This document shows, piece by piece, positions 1 to 12,607 of a stretch of 64,000 nt of DNA. Position numbers and translations under genes: made by a program. The notes beneath the pieces are model-generated. The model had not been told where the DNA came from. It searched no databases and worked only from the letters and a program-made list of their open reading frames with translations. Each line of letters opens with the position of its first letter. The first letter of the stretch is position 1. This DNA comes from Whalleya microplaca (lineage: Eukaryota > Ascomycota > Sordariomycetes > Xylariales > Xylariaceae), in contig MU385718.1 in assembly GCA_022497155.1 (NCBI GenBank), positions 868,001 to 932,000 on the forward strand. Direction: 5' to 3'.

Positions 1-1238
<1,238 letters not shown>

Positions 1239-3422
1239 AAACGGAAATCTCCTGAGAGGGACGGGTTCATGGCCACCCTGGAGCATCTTATGAAGGGTCT
1301 GAAGATATGGAACGGCCTCGGAAGCGGTAGCGGTAGTTTTGGCGGCAGGATCAGCCATGGCAGCAAGAAGAAGGTGTGAGAACCGGCGGCGAAGATAAGC
1401 GCGAGCGAGCAAAGCAAGCAACCATCGCAGTTGTGTATACATCACCGGATTTGGCATAGCGGGGCAGTATCAAGCGGAATCAATCACCTTGGAGAGAGAG
1501 GTAGGGGGAGGGAGATGAGATAAGGAGAATCCCAGCTGGAAGACAGTGTCGCATGATGAGATATATATAATATGAGGAACCCCTTGATTTGGGGGGAGAT
1601 CATATATATGATGTCAAAAACGAAACGAGCAAAGTGAACGAAAGAAATGAAATGGAAAGTAGGGGCAAAAAAAAAAATATTGTTTGTGTTTTTTATCTAT
1701 GCCTCTTGTGTGCTTCAAGAGTAGTAGGTACAGGAGGAAGGGGTAAGGGAGGTTGGGAGATCTATCTACCAACCCTATTTGCTTGATTCTTGATGGATGA
1801 TTGAGGAGAAAGGAAAGGAAGGTAGAGAGGTAGAGGTTCGTTGGTTGGTTGGCTTGGTCGGGCTTGGAACGAAGCGGATGGATGGATGGATGATGGATAT
1901 ATCTCTCTCGTCTTCTTTCTCCTTTCACACTTACTGGTAGTAAACACGGAATTCTGTTCTCGTCTTAAGTTTTGAAGCAAACGCTGCTTGCTTCCTTGGG
2001 TATCTGGCCTCCCTACTTACAGCATGAGGAGCTAGATTTGTGAGTGAGTTCTGGTGGATGGGTAGGTGGTTTACTTGTAGACTGCTTGCTATGGGGATAG
2101 TTGTATTGCATGGACTAGGCAACGTAGAAGTTATTCTTGATTTACTCCTTCGTAGGCGATAGAGGTGTAGAGAAAGTTGCTGTAGAGGCGCAGCTACAGA
2201 ATCAAGTCGAGGCCATAGTCTACGCCTAAACGGGGTGTGTTGAAATAGGATAATTATGTATACCTTCTCTGCTATGAAGTATAGAGATTCCTCACGAGGT
2301 GAACGACGCACCATGCTGGTTAACTAACCTGTCGAGTCTGACCAGCCTTTTCAGCGTTCTCGTAGTCGGTACGGTGATATACACAGGATAGGAGTTCATA
2401 GTCCTGATTAGTGAAATAAGTTAGTATGTACTTACATATTTCGCCGTATATTCAGTAGTCCAAGCTCTCAAGCATGAGATTATATGGTTGCTTAAGCACC
2501 GGACAGCGACGTATCCAACATATAGAGGTATGTAGGTAGGCGGACAGATTATGCATAGCGATTTTGTATTTTCGAGAAGAGTATGCGAATGGTGTTCGCT
2601 ATGTATTTGGGCAGAGCATCTAGGAAAGAGAGCTGTTGGGTCCCCTGATTGACTCGTCAGTCTTTCTATACATCTACATGTCTGACTATTCATGTACATC
2701 ACTTACTTGGGTGAGTATCTGATAGTAAGTCGGTAGACATGCATATGGGGGGAGTCATATATATAATCACCATAGTCCAAGCCTAAGCTTAAGCCCCCTA
2801 CATATATCTAATACATGATCCATCTATGCCTAGCATTCAGCCTGTCTAGCCTGTGAAGCTAACCCAGCCTTTAGTCTAGCTATCTATCCTCCATCCCGCC
2901 TCCGGACCGGACCCCTAGCCTGAGACAAACTCGACCAACGAACGAACGAACAACCCAGACCTCACGAAGCTAGAAGAGCACACTGTTCCACTCAAGTTAC
3001 CTATATGCTATGCTTATCACCTATAAGCATTTGGCCGTCGAAACACTCGCACAGATACTCAAATGGCTTTTCTTTCTTTATCTATCCCAATAATTCCATA
3101 TATCCATTCATTTTAGAGCGGTGTTGTAGTAGTAGTAGTCATCTCATGTTATGTTTAGTTTGGTATATCCTATTCAGACAAACAGACACACGAAACACAC
3201 ACACACACACACTTCGCCTCAACGCCAGGTGCTGAATTCAATTCGAGCAGAGGGATCAAATCGATCCTCTTTCTCCCCTCCTATTTTTGCGTCCAGCTTG
3301 CTTGTCCACGCCTAGTATATAGTCCCGCGAATCAGTTCATCAATTAATTAATTACTGCCAATCAAACCCTGCTCTTCTGACCTAAGGCTTAACTTCCCTC
3401 TCTCACCCTCTCACATAGGAAA
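1239..3422. other. Intergenic, convergent 3' ends, no gene seen
   Basis: This stretch lies between the 3' ends of the MAP kinase (+) and the OXR1-like gene (-), so it mainly holds two 3' UTRs and spacer. It contains purine-rich tracts near 1490-1530, GGAT/GGTT short repeats near 1835-1895, and an (AC)9 microsatellite at 3195-3212. The reading frames here are short, low in complexity and lack family features. I see no supported gene. Confidence 0.6.
3195..3212. repeat. (AC)9 microsatellite
   Basis: A perfect dinucleotide AC tract in the intergenic space downstream of the OXR1-like gene. No function is implied. Confidence 0.9.
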
Positions 3423-4761
3423 TCAACCCGCGCCCACGACCCACAGCTCGACACCCAAGACATCGAACTTCTCGCCCTCCTCGCTAAGCGGCTGGTTGAG
3501 GAAGGTATCGCAGGGCGCGCTGTGCCCCCTCCCCAGCTCGTCGTCGAGCCACAGGCCGAAGGTGCCCCCGTGCCCCCCGCCGACGGACAGGAACCCCGTC
3601 TCGCAGAAGATGCAGTAGTCGTTGGCGCCCGTGTACGCGAAGTTCTGGAACCGGATGCTCTGCCCCGCCGTCCCCGCCCCAGCCCCCACCGGAGCGAGCT
3701 TGTTGGTCGTCGGGTCCGTGGTCGAGGGGGCTAGGTGGTTTTGTTGTTGGGAAGAGGATGTGGTATTGGGGTGCGGGAACGTGTCGGTGACCGGCGACGC
3801 TATCGTCGTCGTCCGGTAGTTCAGGTTCGTGGTGTCGGCGGAGGGCGGCGGGGGCAGCGGCGCGTGCAGGCTTGCGCGCCAGAGGAAGCACTCCCCTGTG
3901 CCGAAGTACGAGGGCGCGGGGTGCGGTGCTTCGGTTAGGTAGGCGCCGAAGGTCTGTGTAGGTAAAGCAATGTTAGCCGTCTGTCTATCTAGCTATCGAT
4001 TTGCTCATCTCTCGTTCCCGTCGCCTCCGAGACAGATGCAAACCAGCGTGTAATAGCTAGCCAACATCACACCAAATAAAAGAATAAAGGCAAAAAAAAA
4101 GACTTACACCCTCCCTCCCATCCCTAACCACAAGCACAAACCCGACCCTCCGTCCGCGGTACTCCTCGCACAGCTTATACAGCGTGGCCAGCGAACTGCC
4201 GTCCTGGTACAAGCTATACACCAGCCGCCAGTCCTCCATGATCTTCAATCGCTCGGGCAAGAAAGTGCGGATCTCCTCCGCCAACCCCCGAGCCAGCAGC
4301 CGCTCGTCCGCCCCCGTGTCCGCCCGGTACCCGCGCAGCGCCAGCGGCTCGAGCGACGGCAGGCCGCGCGGGGACGCGGTGCGCAGGGGCGGCGGGCGCG
4401 GGGGCGTGAAGGCGCGGGTTATGCCGTCTCCGGCCATGTCCGTGCCTGTGGATGTTGTTTCCGGGTGCCCGTTGTAGTAGAGTTGTGAGGAGGGCCCCGT
4501 TGTATTGGTGGAGGGCTCGAGTGTGGACAGGCGGCGCCAGAGGCCCAGGACCGCGGAGCCGAGGCCGTAGCTGCTGGTGCCGCCGGGGCTCGTGGTGCCC
4601 GGGGCGTGGGAGGGTTGGGATCGTGGTTGTGGGAGCGGCGGTGAGGTTGGTCGGGAGTACGGGTGCGGGTGCGGTTGCGGTTGCGGTTGTGGTTTGGAGA
4701 CCGGGGTGGAGGTGCCCGAGGAGGGTGGTGAGAGGTCTATTAGATTGCCTTCTTGACTCAT
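3423..4761 (-). CDS. OXR1: TLDc-domain oxidation resistance protein (OXR1-like)
   Basis: This is a two-exon gene on the minus strand, exons 4761-4108 and 3953-3423, 394 aa. The donor is GTAAGT and the acceptor CACAG, joined in phase 0. The N-terminal 110 residues are disordered, rich in Pro, Ser and a Gln-Pro/His-Pro repeat. From about residue 165 a TLDc domain follows: LVYSLYQDG, then GTFGAYL, YFGTGECFLW, NDYCIFCETGFLSVGGG, GLWLDDEL and the C-terminal GEKFDVLGVELW. The domain is interrupted after FLW by roughly 65 low-complexity residues. Yeast Oxr1 protects against oxidative stress, and TLDc proteins bind and disassemble the V-ATPase; the same role is inferred here. The start is the first ATG of the frame and leads straight into the disordered leader. 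Confidence 0.93.
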
Positions 4762-5676
4762 GGTCGCTATTATGTGTGTGCGTGTGTATGTGTGTGTGCC
4801 GTACTGTACCGTCCCTGTCGATCTGGCTGCAATGTGATGCTTCGGAGTTGGAGAAGTGGATATCTTGTGTGGTCTATCTACGCAGATACCCTAGGTCGTA
4901 GGTTGATGGGGTGGTTGAGGATCATTGGATGTGACGTAGGTAGGTTAGGGTGATGGGCGGTGGTGGTGGGGGTGTACGTGTTCGTGTAAGTTTAGAGGTT
5001 TGTATTCACGGATAATCATTTAATAATCAATAGTATGTTCTCAATTATATTCGAAAGTAAGGGAATGAATGCTCGATTCGGGTGGGTATCAATTCTGGTA
5101 TGTATTGTGATTAAGATATATGCTATTCGTGTGTAATTCGTGTAATTCGTGTGTATTGGTGCAGTGAACGAGGTGAATGAGTGGGTTGTTGTAAGTGGCA
5201 TGAAGAAATCTGAGAGCTGTCAAGTTCAGCATGAGCATGACATTGGATGCCGGCTCAGCACTAACGTTTCATTACATGTCTTCCCCACTGCCTGAAACAT
5301 ATACCTATATCATTCATACGTTAGAATCTATGTATATACAAGTAGAGTGTATACAAGGTCGCATTTAACCCGGTAATAACGTAATTTATTCCGATAATCT
5401 CGGTTCCTCGAATGTCAGACAGGAAAACACCGCGTATCCATGCGTCCGGTTCTCGTGGTGGTAGAACCAACATTATGTGTGTGCCAGTTCCTGCCTAGCG
5501 GCGCGGTACCTTACATGATATACAGAGGTCTAGATCCCCTCGGGAACACAGGATTGCCAAGAATAGAATACTTTGTGGTATCCATGATCCAAATCGTTAA
5601 GCCGCTTATTGGAGTTCTTGTGCGTATGGCCTTAGCAGCACGCATATGTACAAATTCAACAAAAGCAGGACGACGG
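4762..5676. other. Intergenic: OXR1 promoter and HEM4 3' flank
   Basis: This holds the promoter and 5' UTR of the minus-strand OXR1-like gene, including a TG-rich tract just upstream of its start (about 4770-4800), and the 3' flank of HEM4. I see no coding frame of substance. Confidence 0.6.
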
Positions 5677-6655
5677 CTATCTCGGAGTCTTGAGAAAGTC
5701 GGTGATGCCCTGCCAAACCCCTTCAGGACTTGGCTTCTCGGCACAGACGTCTGGTTCGCAGTCGAACTTCTTTATTAGATAATTGCGCGTTGTCGGTCCA
5801 ATCGTCGCAATGAAAGTAGTTCGGTTTCCCTGTAGCTTCTTCAGCTTTCCCGACTCCTCGTCTAAGATGCCCAGTCCTCGAAGCATGCTATCGCAGCCCG
5901 TGGGCGAGAAGACAACCACCCACCGGCTTGGCCGGTCTGCCGTCTTATCTAGTACGTCTTTGAAATCCTGGGCAAACGACTCCATGACGCCTGTGCCGTA
6001 CACCACGATCTCTGTCACGTCTATCCGTGTGTCGCTCGGCAGGTTCGGATCCATCAACGTCTTAGGAATGATGTCTCGTCGCTGCTCCCCAACGAGGAAG
6101 AGTAATGGCGGCTTCTTCGGCCGTCCGCTGTACCATTTGCCATAGTGTTCCAGTATATAGTGGGCGAGTACATCACCGTTCCCGGTGTGCTCGCCAAAGA
6201 TCTGCAACGGAGGGGTTTGCGAAATGGCTTTGAGCGCTCGAGTCGTGGCAGGACCAACACTGTAGAGTGGGATGCCTTGGAGATGGGGCCAGCTCTCGTC
6301 ACCTGCGTTGGTAGGTTAATTTGTGTTGTGGCCAAGTGTTGGTAACCTCGGTCAAACCTTTGCCCTCGTCGACCAACTTCGCAAAGGCCTCCACAGCTCT
6401 TTGCGAAGTGAATATGAGACCGCCATAAGCGCTGTTCACGCTATTGCTTATCTGCTTGTTCTGCAGTAAGTCTCTGAACTGGCGCATACCATCATCTTCA
6501 AATCTGTGTTGAAGGACGGGCACGAAAGTGGGCTCGAAGTCGAGGTCATCTCGCGGGGTGGAGAAGAGTTCCTCGTAAGCATCAGTCGGCGTCGACTTGG
6601 TTTTGAGCAACAACACAGGGACTTTCTGTGCGGCGGGAGTTAAATCGGGAGTCAT
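5677..6655 (-). CDS. HEM4: Uroporphyrinogen-III synthase
   Basis: Uroporphyrinogen-III synthase cyclises hydroxymethylbilane with inversion of ring D, a cytosolic step of heme synthesis. Exons are 6655-6358 and 6302-5677, giving 307 aa. The intron uses a GTTTGA donor and a CGCAG acceptor; joining EGKG to DESWPHL restores the frame, and the other nearby donor does not. Family features are the N-terminal Rossmann-like half with GGLIFTSQRAVEAF, LYSVGPATTRAL in the linker, LLFLVGEQRRD, WVVVFSPTGCDSML and the C-terminal FIATIGPTTRNYL ending in SPEGVWQGITDFL. The length fits fungal HEM4. It is transcribed divergently from ERV1, with about 620 bp between the two start codons. Confidence 0.95.
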
Positions 6656-7279
6656 GGGAGCTAATGCGAGGATCGACTGGGATATGTCGGTACTGTGGCA
6701 TCTAGCATGAAGTGATATCCAGATGTGCTCGCTACTCGGATGGTGAACTTGGACGGCATGGCTGGCACGGTGGGCTGGTGGGCTGATAGTCGATCTGCCA
6801 CTACGTAAGAAAAGAAAAGCTATCTCACCTAACTATTCGTATCTGCATATGTACCTAAGGATGTACCTAAGGATGTACGTACATCCTATGTACATCCATG
6901 GATATAACATGTACGGATTGCTGCTACCTAGGTACATAGTAAGAAATGTGAAGGTACCTAATCTGCTAATCAAAAGTGCCGAGGGGCAGCTTTATCGATA
7001 AAGCATAGGCTTGATAGATAGGCTTGATAGGTTAGAACGTTCGGGCCTTCCGCGGCCACCCGCCGTGGCGTCACTTTTCCTTCGCCTGTGCTACAGTGAA
7101 AAACGGCCGGGGCCGGCGCTAGCTTCCAGCTGCTTCCCGCCGAATGACTGACAAATTCGTTTTTTTTTTTTTTTTTCGCTTTCTGGCTCCATCTTTCGAT
7201 ATCGTTGCCAGCGGTCGGGCCCTCGCGTGTCAGCTTGATTGTTCCCTTTCCTATACCACACAAATCCTATTGACACAGC
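6656..7279. promoter_or_regulatory. Shared divergent promoter region of HEM4 and ERV1
   Basis: This 624-bp space separates the start codons of HEM4 (-) and ERV1 (+) and must hold both promoters. It contains a perfect 18-bp palindrome, AGGATGTACGTACATCCT, at 6870-6887, preceded by two direct copies of ACCTAAGGATGT, and a T17 tract at 7160-7176 about 100 bp upstream of the ERV1 ATG, typical of nucleosome-depleted fungal promoters. No transcription factor is assigned. Confidence 0.55.
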
Positions 7280-7921
7280 ATGGCCGCCGACACGAGAGAA
7301 CTGGGCCAGCCGGGCGAGCTGCCCAAGGGCGTTGTTCTCGGTAAGGATGGCAAGCCGTGAGTTTCACCACATTAGTGGCTTATCACTATCATGACATGCT
7401 TACAGCCTTACTTACATATGATTATGCGCAGTTGTCGATCCTGCACTTCAAAGAAAGACTTCACCTCGTGGGCACGAATGGCAAAGTCCTCACTCAAATC
7501 CGACACCGGTGCAGCAACAGGAGCTACTGCTGGTGTCGCTGCCGCTGCGGCAGCTGCCTCTTCTCAACAAGCCCAAGCCAACGACTGCCCGGCCGACGTA
7601 GAGACGCTCGGGCGGAGTACATGGACCCTGCTACACTCCATTGCCGCAACATACCCAAGAAAACCTAGTGCGGCAGAGCAGTCGGATCTAAAGAACTTCA
7701 TGGGACTGTTCTCTCGGTTGTATCCGTGTTGGGTATGCGCCGAGGACTTCCAGCGGTACATGGAGAAGGAACACATCAAGGTGGGCAACCGGGACGAGTT
7801 CGGCCAGTGGCTGTGTGAGGCGCACAATGCTGTCAACACGAAACTGGGTAAAGACACCTTCGACTGTTCCAAGTGGGAAGAGAGGTGGCGGACCGGCTGG
7901 AAAGACGGGCGCTGTGACTAA
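7280..7921 (+). CDS. ERV1: FAD-linked sulfhydryl oxidase ERV1/ALR
   Basis: Erv1 reoxidises Mia40 in the mitochondrial intermembrane space and passes electrons via FAD to cytochrome c or O2. Exons are 7280-7356 and 7432-7921 (donor GTGAGT, acceptor GCGCAG), giving 188 aa. The shuttle pair is the CRSC motif (C27, C30), encoded directly at the start of exon 2. An Ala-rich flexible linker follows (about residues 54-75). The ERV/ALR domain starts near LGRSTWTLLHSIAATYP, with the FAD-proximal YPCWVC pair (C125, C128) and the structural pair C154/C171 around HNAVNTKLGK. All catalytic residues are intact. No classical presequence is seen, as expected for a Mia40 substrate. The start at 7280 is the only in-frame ATG before the intron. 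Confidence 0.96.
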
Positions 7922-9043
7922 ATAAAGTGGCCCCCCTATAGAGAAGCTGTTTTGCGGCTCCTACGGAAATAGGCAAGCTAGGTAGGCATGCAAGTTACCG
8001 GCACCGATCTACCCATAATTGAGGGTCGACGTTGTATCATAGATTTGTATTTAACTAGTTGTAGATAACTGTAACAGACAGTGGGCACGATATGGCGCTT
8101 TGGATTGCGGCTCTTTACGGCTTAGAGGTACGGTAGCATCGCCGCTCTTACTTATCATGAGTGTCGACGAGACGCACAAATATCAAGTCAACAACAGACG
8201 TTGAGATTTACTATTACAACGACAACTAAAGAACTAACACCAATAACACAGCAGTTGGTCTTGAGTAAATGGGTTCTTAGACACTAAAAATAAGATTATG
8301 AGATTCTTGATTAAATTTTACCCTATTCCAGGTAATACGCTTCAGGCATAATTCTCTTGTCGATCAGCGATGTCTAGAACTAGAACGTCCTTAATCGCTC
8401 ACAAAACATCGATGTTGGGCCGTTCTAGACCGACAACTCAGCTTGCTGGCTAGTTAGAGCGATGTCGGTCATGGCCAATGCCGGTTTTTATTGTAGGTAG
8501 GTTTCCCATCGGTCTGTTCCATGGTATTGATACCTATGGCAGGAGTTATTAGATGAGCGGGAAATGGCCGACAGCTTAGACACGATATGCCAGGGGACCA
8601 GGTAGAGCCGGTTCGGAACGCCATTCGTACGTATGAATGTACATAGCATTGAAAGCGATAAAAGCTGCAGCGGTGGTGGCTGTCCCATACAAGCTCACGG
8701 CATTGCATCATCATCCGATCATGGCAAGACTGCAAATGCACGTAGATCCACACAAGGGCCGACCGAGATAGAGAGCGAACAGGCGATGTGAGTAAGGACC
8801 ATACGACTTCAAATTTCAAATTTTGTTAGGTCCATACTATTAATACTTCATTCTAGAATAAATACGTAGCCTCAGCCTTTGCCTCCTGCTCTGACAGAAC
8901 TCCTACTTCCTCAAGACTTCTATCATCACTCGCTGCCTCACTGTCTTAACTAATATCAATTAGTCGAGACACTTAATATCACTTACATCATAACAAGAAC
9001 CCCTCTCTCTACTATAAGCAAAACTACCTACTCTCAATTCACA
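7922..9043. other. Intergenic: ERV1 3' flank and PDC promoter
   Basis: No gene is seen. The proximal part (8830-9043) is the promoter and 5' UTR of the pyruvate decarboxylase gene, pyrimidine-rich (CTCTCTACTATAAGC near 9005) before the ATG. The rest is unremarkable AT-rich spacer; minus-strand frames near 8470-8820 lack family features. Confidence 0.6.
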
Positions 9044-10927
9044 ATGGGGGATATCAGGACCAGGAACCTCAAGAAGCCGGTCGACGTGGCTACATATCTC
9101 TTCGCGAGACTTCACCAGATCGGAATTCGCTCAGTCCATGGCCTGCCCGGAGACTACAACTTGGTCGCCCTTGACTACCTACCAGAAGCCGGTCTCCAAT
9201 GGGTTGGTAACTGCAATGAGCTTAATGCCTGTAAGTCTATCCCCTACCAGATTTGAACCCCGCACACAGCAGGTCCATCGTATAATGGAAAACCCTGAGA
9301 TGAACAGGTGAAGCTAACACATTTCCTCAGCATACGCCGCGGATGGCTACGCCCGAGTCAAGGGCATCGGCGCCATCATGACCACCTTTGGCGTGGGTGA
9401 GCTGTCGGCCATAAACGGTACGGCCGGCGCGTACAGCGAGATGGTGCCGGTGGTGCACATCGTGGGGTGTCCGTCGACGATATCGCAGCGCAACGGGATG
9501 CTGCTGCACCACACGCTGGGCAACGGCGACTTCAACGTGTTCGCGAACATGAGCGCGAACATCTCGTGCGCGGTCGCCAAGCTCAACGACCCGACCGAGA
9601 TCGCGGCCCAGATCGACCACGCCCTGCGCGAGTGCTACCTGCGCAGCCGGCCCGTCTACATCATGTTCCCCACCGACATGGTCACCGCCAAGGTCGAGGG
9701 CGAGCGCCTGCAGACCGAGATCGACCTGCGCAGCCCCCCCAACGACGAGGACAAGGAGAACTACGTCGTCGACGTCATTCTCAAGTCGCTGCACGCCGCC
9801 CAGCGCCCCGTCGTCCTCATCGACGCCTGCGCCATCCGCCACCGCGTCCTGCCCGAGGTCCACGACCTGATCGAGAAGACCCAGCTGCCGGTCTTCGTCA
9901 CGCCCATGGGCAAGGGCGCCATCAACGAGCAGCACCCGAGCTACGGCGGCGTGTACTCCGGCAGCGCGTCCAGCCCGGCCGTGCTCGAGGCCGTCGAGGG
10001 CTCCGACCTCGTCCTCAGCATCGGCTCGCTCAAGAGCGACTTCAACACCGCCGGTTTCTCCTACCGCCTGTCGCAGCTCAACAGCATCGACCTGCACAGC
10101 ACGCACTGCGTAGTGCGGTACTCGGAGTACCCCGGTGTGGCGATGCGCGGAGTGCTGCGCAAGGTGGTCTCGGGGCTCGACATGTCACAACTCACCGTGA
10201 CCCCCGCGCCGAAGCTGCCGACCGCCAAGCCGACCGTCGACCCGTCGGCCGTCATCAACCAGGAGTGGTTCTGGGCGCGCATCGACGATTTCCTCGTCGA
10301 GAACGACATCGTGGTCACCGAGACCGGCACCGCCAACTTCGGCATCTGGGAGACCCGCTTCCCCCGCGGCGTCACCGCCCTCAACCAGACCCTCTGGGGC
10401 TCCATCGGCTGGGCCCTCGGCGCCTGCCAGGGCGCCGCCCTCGGTGCGAAGGATGCGGGTACCGACCGCCGGACCATCCTGTTCGAGGGCGACGGCAGCT
10501 TGCAGCTGACGGCGCAGGAGATCAGCACGATGATCCGGCATAAGCTGGACGTGATCATGTAAGATTCTCCTTCCCCACCCCCCACATCCCTTTATAGCTC
10601 TAGCCACTAACCCAGGACCACAGCTTCGTGATCTGCAACGACGGCTACACGATCGAGCGCTTCATCCACGGCATGAACGCGCCGTACAACGACGTGGTGG
10701 AGTGGCGGTACAAGGAGCTGGTGGACGTGTTCGGCGGCACCGAGGAGACGGCCCGCAAGTACGTGGTCAAGAACCGGGGCGAGCTCAACAACCTGCTCGC
10801 CGACCAGGACTTCAACCACCGCAAGGGCATGCGCTTCGTCGAGCTCTACATGCCGCGCGAGGACGCCCCCAAGAGCCTCGTGCTGACGGCCGAGGCCGCC
10901 TCCAAGCGGAACGCCATCACCGAGTAG
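9044..10927 (+). CDS. PDC1: Pyruvate decarboxylase
   Basis: This thiamine-diphosphate enzyme converts pyruvate to acetaldehyde and CO2, the first step of alcoholic fermentation, in the cytosol. Exons are 9044-9230, 9331-10558 and 10624-10927; all three keep frame and give 572 aa, typical for fungal PDC. Catalytic features are the conserved Glu of NELNA (E59), the paired histidines of LLHHTLG (H122, H123) and the TPP/Mg motif GDGS (450-453) through NDG (476-478). Intron 1 splits Ser63 in the NELNA-SYAADGYA region. Exon 2 has a very strong C/G preference at third codon positions, stronger than its neighbours, as expected for a highly expressed glycolytic gene; this also creates long antisense open frames that are shadows. 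Indolepyruvate decarboxylase is a less likely alternative. Confidence 0.95.
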
Positions 10928-12607
10928 AAGTTGAGCTGTGAGCCACTTTACTTACTTAGAGTGAGGGAACGGGGACTAGAATATTAGTGGCCCGACTAAT
11001 AAGCATGGCGGTGTCGGCGTTACGTTGCTGCTGTTAACGAAACACAACGAAAAAGTCTTTCTAGGGTTGATATAGACCGATAGATTGGCGGTAACGGCAA
11101 ACGGTTTTCTAGATTTTTAAAATTTTGGCTTTCTGGCTTGGGACGGGGCGTCTAATGAATGAATGTAATCTATCTAACTTACCTACTCAATCATATGAAT
11201 GAGATATCATCTTCACATCTTCACAAAATTACTTTTATGTATGATACTATGTTTGCAAGTGACGGTCCAACTTATCCAAGAGAGAACTATCAGCTCCACG
11301 TGGGTTTAACTCGGGATTTATTAATACGCCGTTGGAATTAACTATGTCACACACCACCTGTCTGTGTTTGTGGTTTGTGACTCAATTCTAAAAGCTTCAA
11401 GTCTCTGCTGTAGCTGAATGAATATATTTAAGAGAGTTTTATATCCATCCCATCACCTTCGTCATTGCTAGTCCAGTAGGTAGCTTTTGCCCACTATTCT
11501 GATCCCAAGTCCACATCTAAGGGAGAGAGGTCTGAGACGATGAAACTTGAGTATGACTTGAGTCTAGAGGGCTAGGATACTGGGAAACGACTGTTAAGAG
11601 AATAAGTATTAGGATAATTACGATGTGTTGTGGACGCTGATTGTTGAATTCGAAAGTCGGACTGTTCGTGGCTGTTCAAGTTGACTAGGAAACATTGGAT
11701 GTTGAGATGAATGTTGAATTTATTATGAAAGCTATGGTTTAAGTGATTTAAATTAGGATCAAGTATTACTCTTAACTACTCAAGACAATTTGCTCGATGG
11801 GTACTTTTAATGGACCATAACGATCGAGTTTGTTATTGTCTCTAGGACCCTATCAAGCGCATCAGGATTAAGGGAGCGGTTCTGCTATTCGATAATCAAA
11901 ATTCTTAGGTATAAAGTATTCTCTAGATTGTTTCCCATGTCTAGCTTATATATTCAGTTCTTAGTTGAAATAGTTACTAGCGGTAGAAGTCTCGAACAGG
12001 TGACCCCGGAATCATGAAGAACCTGTTCATGGTTACTCTAGTCCGAAATCGTGCTTTGTTGACTGGGTCTTATCAGAATATGCTACATACATCTGAATCA
12101 AATATGAATTTCTTCCAGGTTCTTATGTGAACATCTCTTTGAATATGTACTAAGATGTAAAAGCTAGGCAACGAGTATTAGAGCCAGGCAGACGGAGTCA
12201 CTAAGGTACCTTCATGTTTAGGCATGGAGGCCAATGGTCATAGATGGATTACATGCGATCTTTCTCTACCCACTGACGTTTGCTCCTTTATGCAGATTTT
12301 GAACCCGACTTTGGACACTTTGTCTTGCTTCTAGGTATTAGTTGAGTTAAGATGCGAAAGACTGCAAGGCACCCCTTTCGTCAACTAATTCTTTTCACCA
12401 TCTTCGAGATAGTAATACCATGAGCAAATGCTAAACTATAGGATGTCTCAGTGGATGGGACGTATTTAAAGGTAGAGTCTAACCCTCATCTACTAGATCA
12501 GCTGCTCATCCCAAGTGTCTGCATATAATCATCTGAACTTCCATTTCTCAGAAAAACCACCCACAAGCGTGCCCTATCTATCACCTATTGGTAACTCAGC
12601 GCTTAAG
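10928..12607. other. Intergenic AT-rich spacer, no gene seen
   Basis: The first few hundred bases are the PDC 3' flank. From about 11160 to 12460 the sequence is AT-rich with no frame of interest. A TATA-like GTATTTAAAGG near 12463-12473 lies about 140 bp upstream of the next ATG and may belong to its promoter. Confidence 0.55.

Noticed and set aside
8220..8260. AAAGAACTAACACCAATAACACAGCAGTTG resembling pieces of MITE family A
   Set aside because: The order of blocks is reversed relative to the element and no TA-flanked end is present; probably chance.
9327..10543. Long open frames on both strands overlapping PDC (e.g. 259 aa antisense, 358 aa in another frame)
   Set aside because: They mirror the strong third-position G/C bias of the PDC exon, are Ala/Arg/Val-rich and have no family features.
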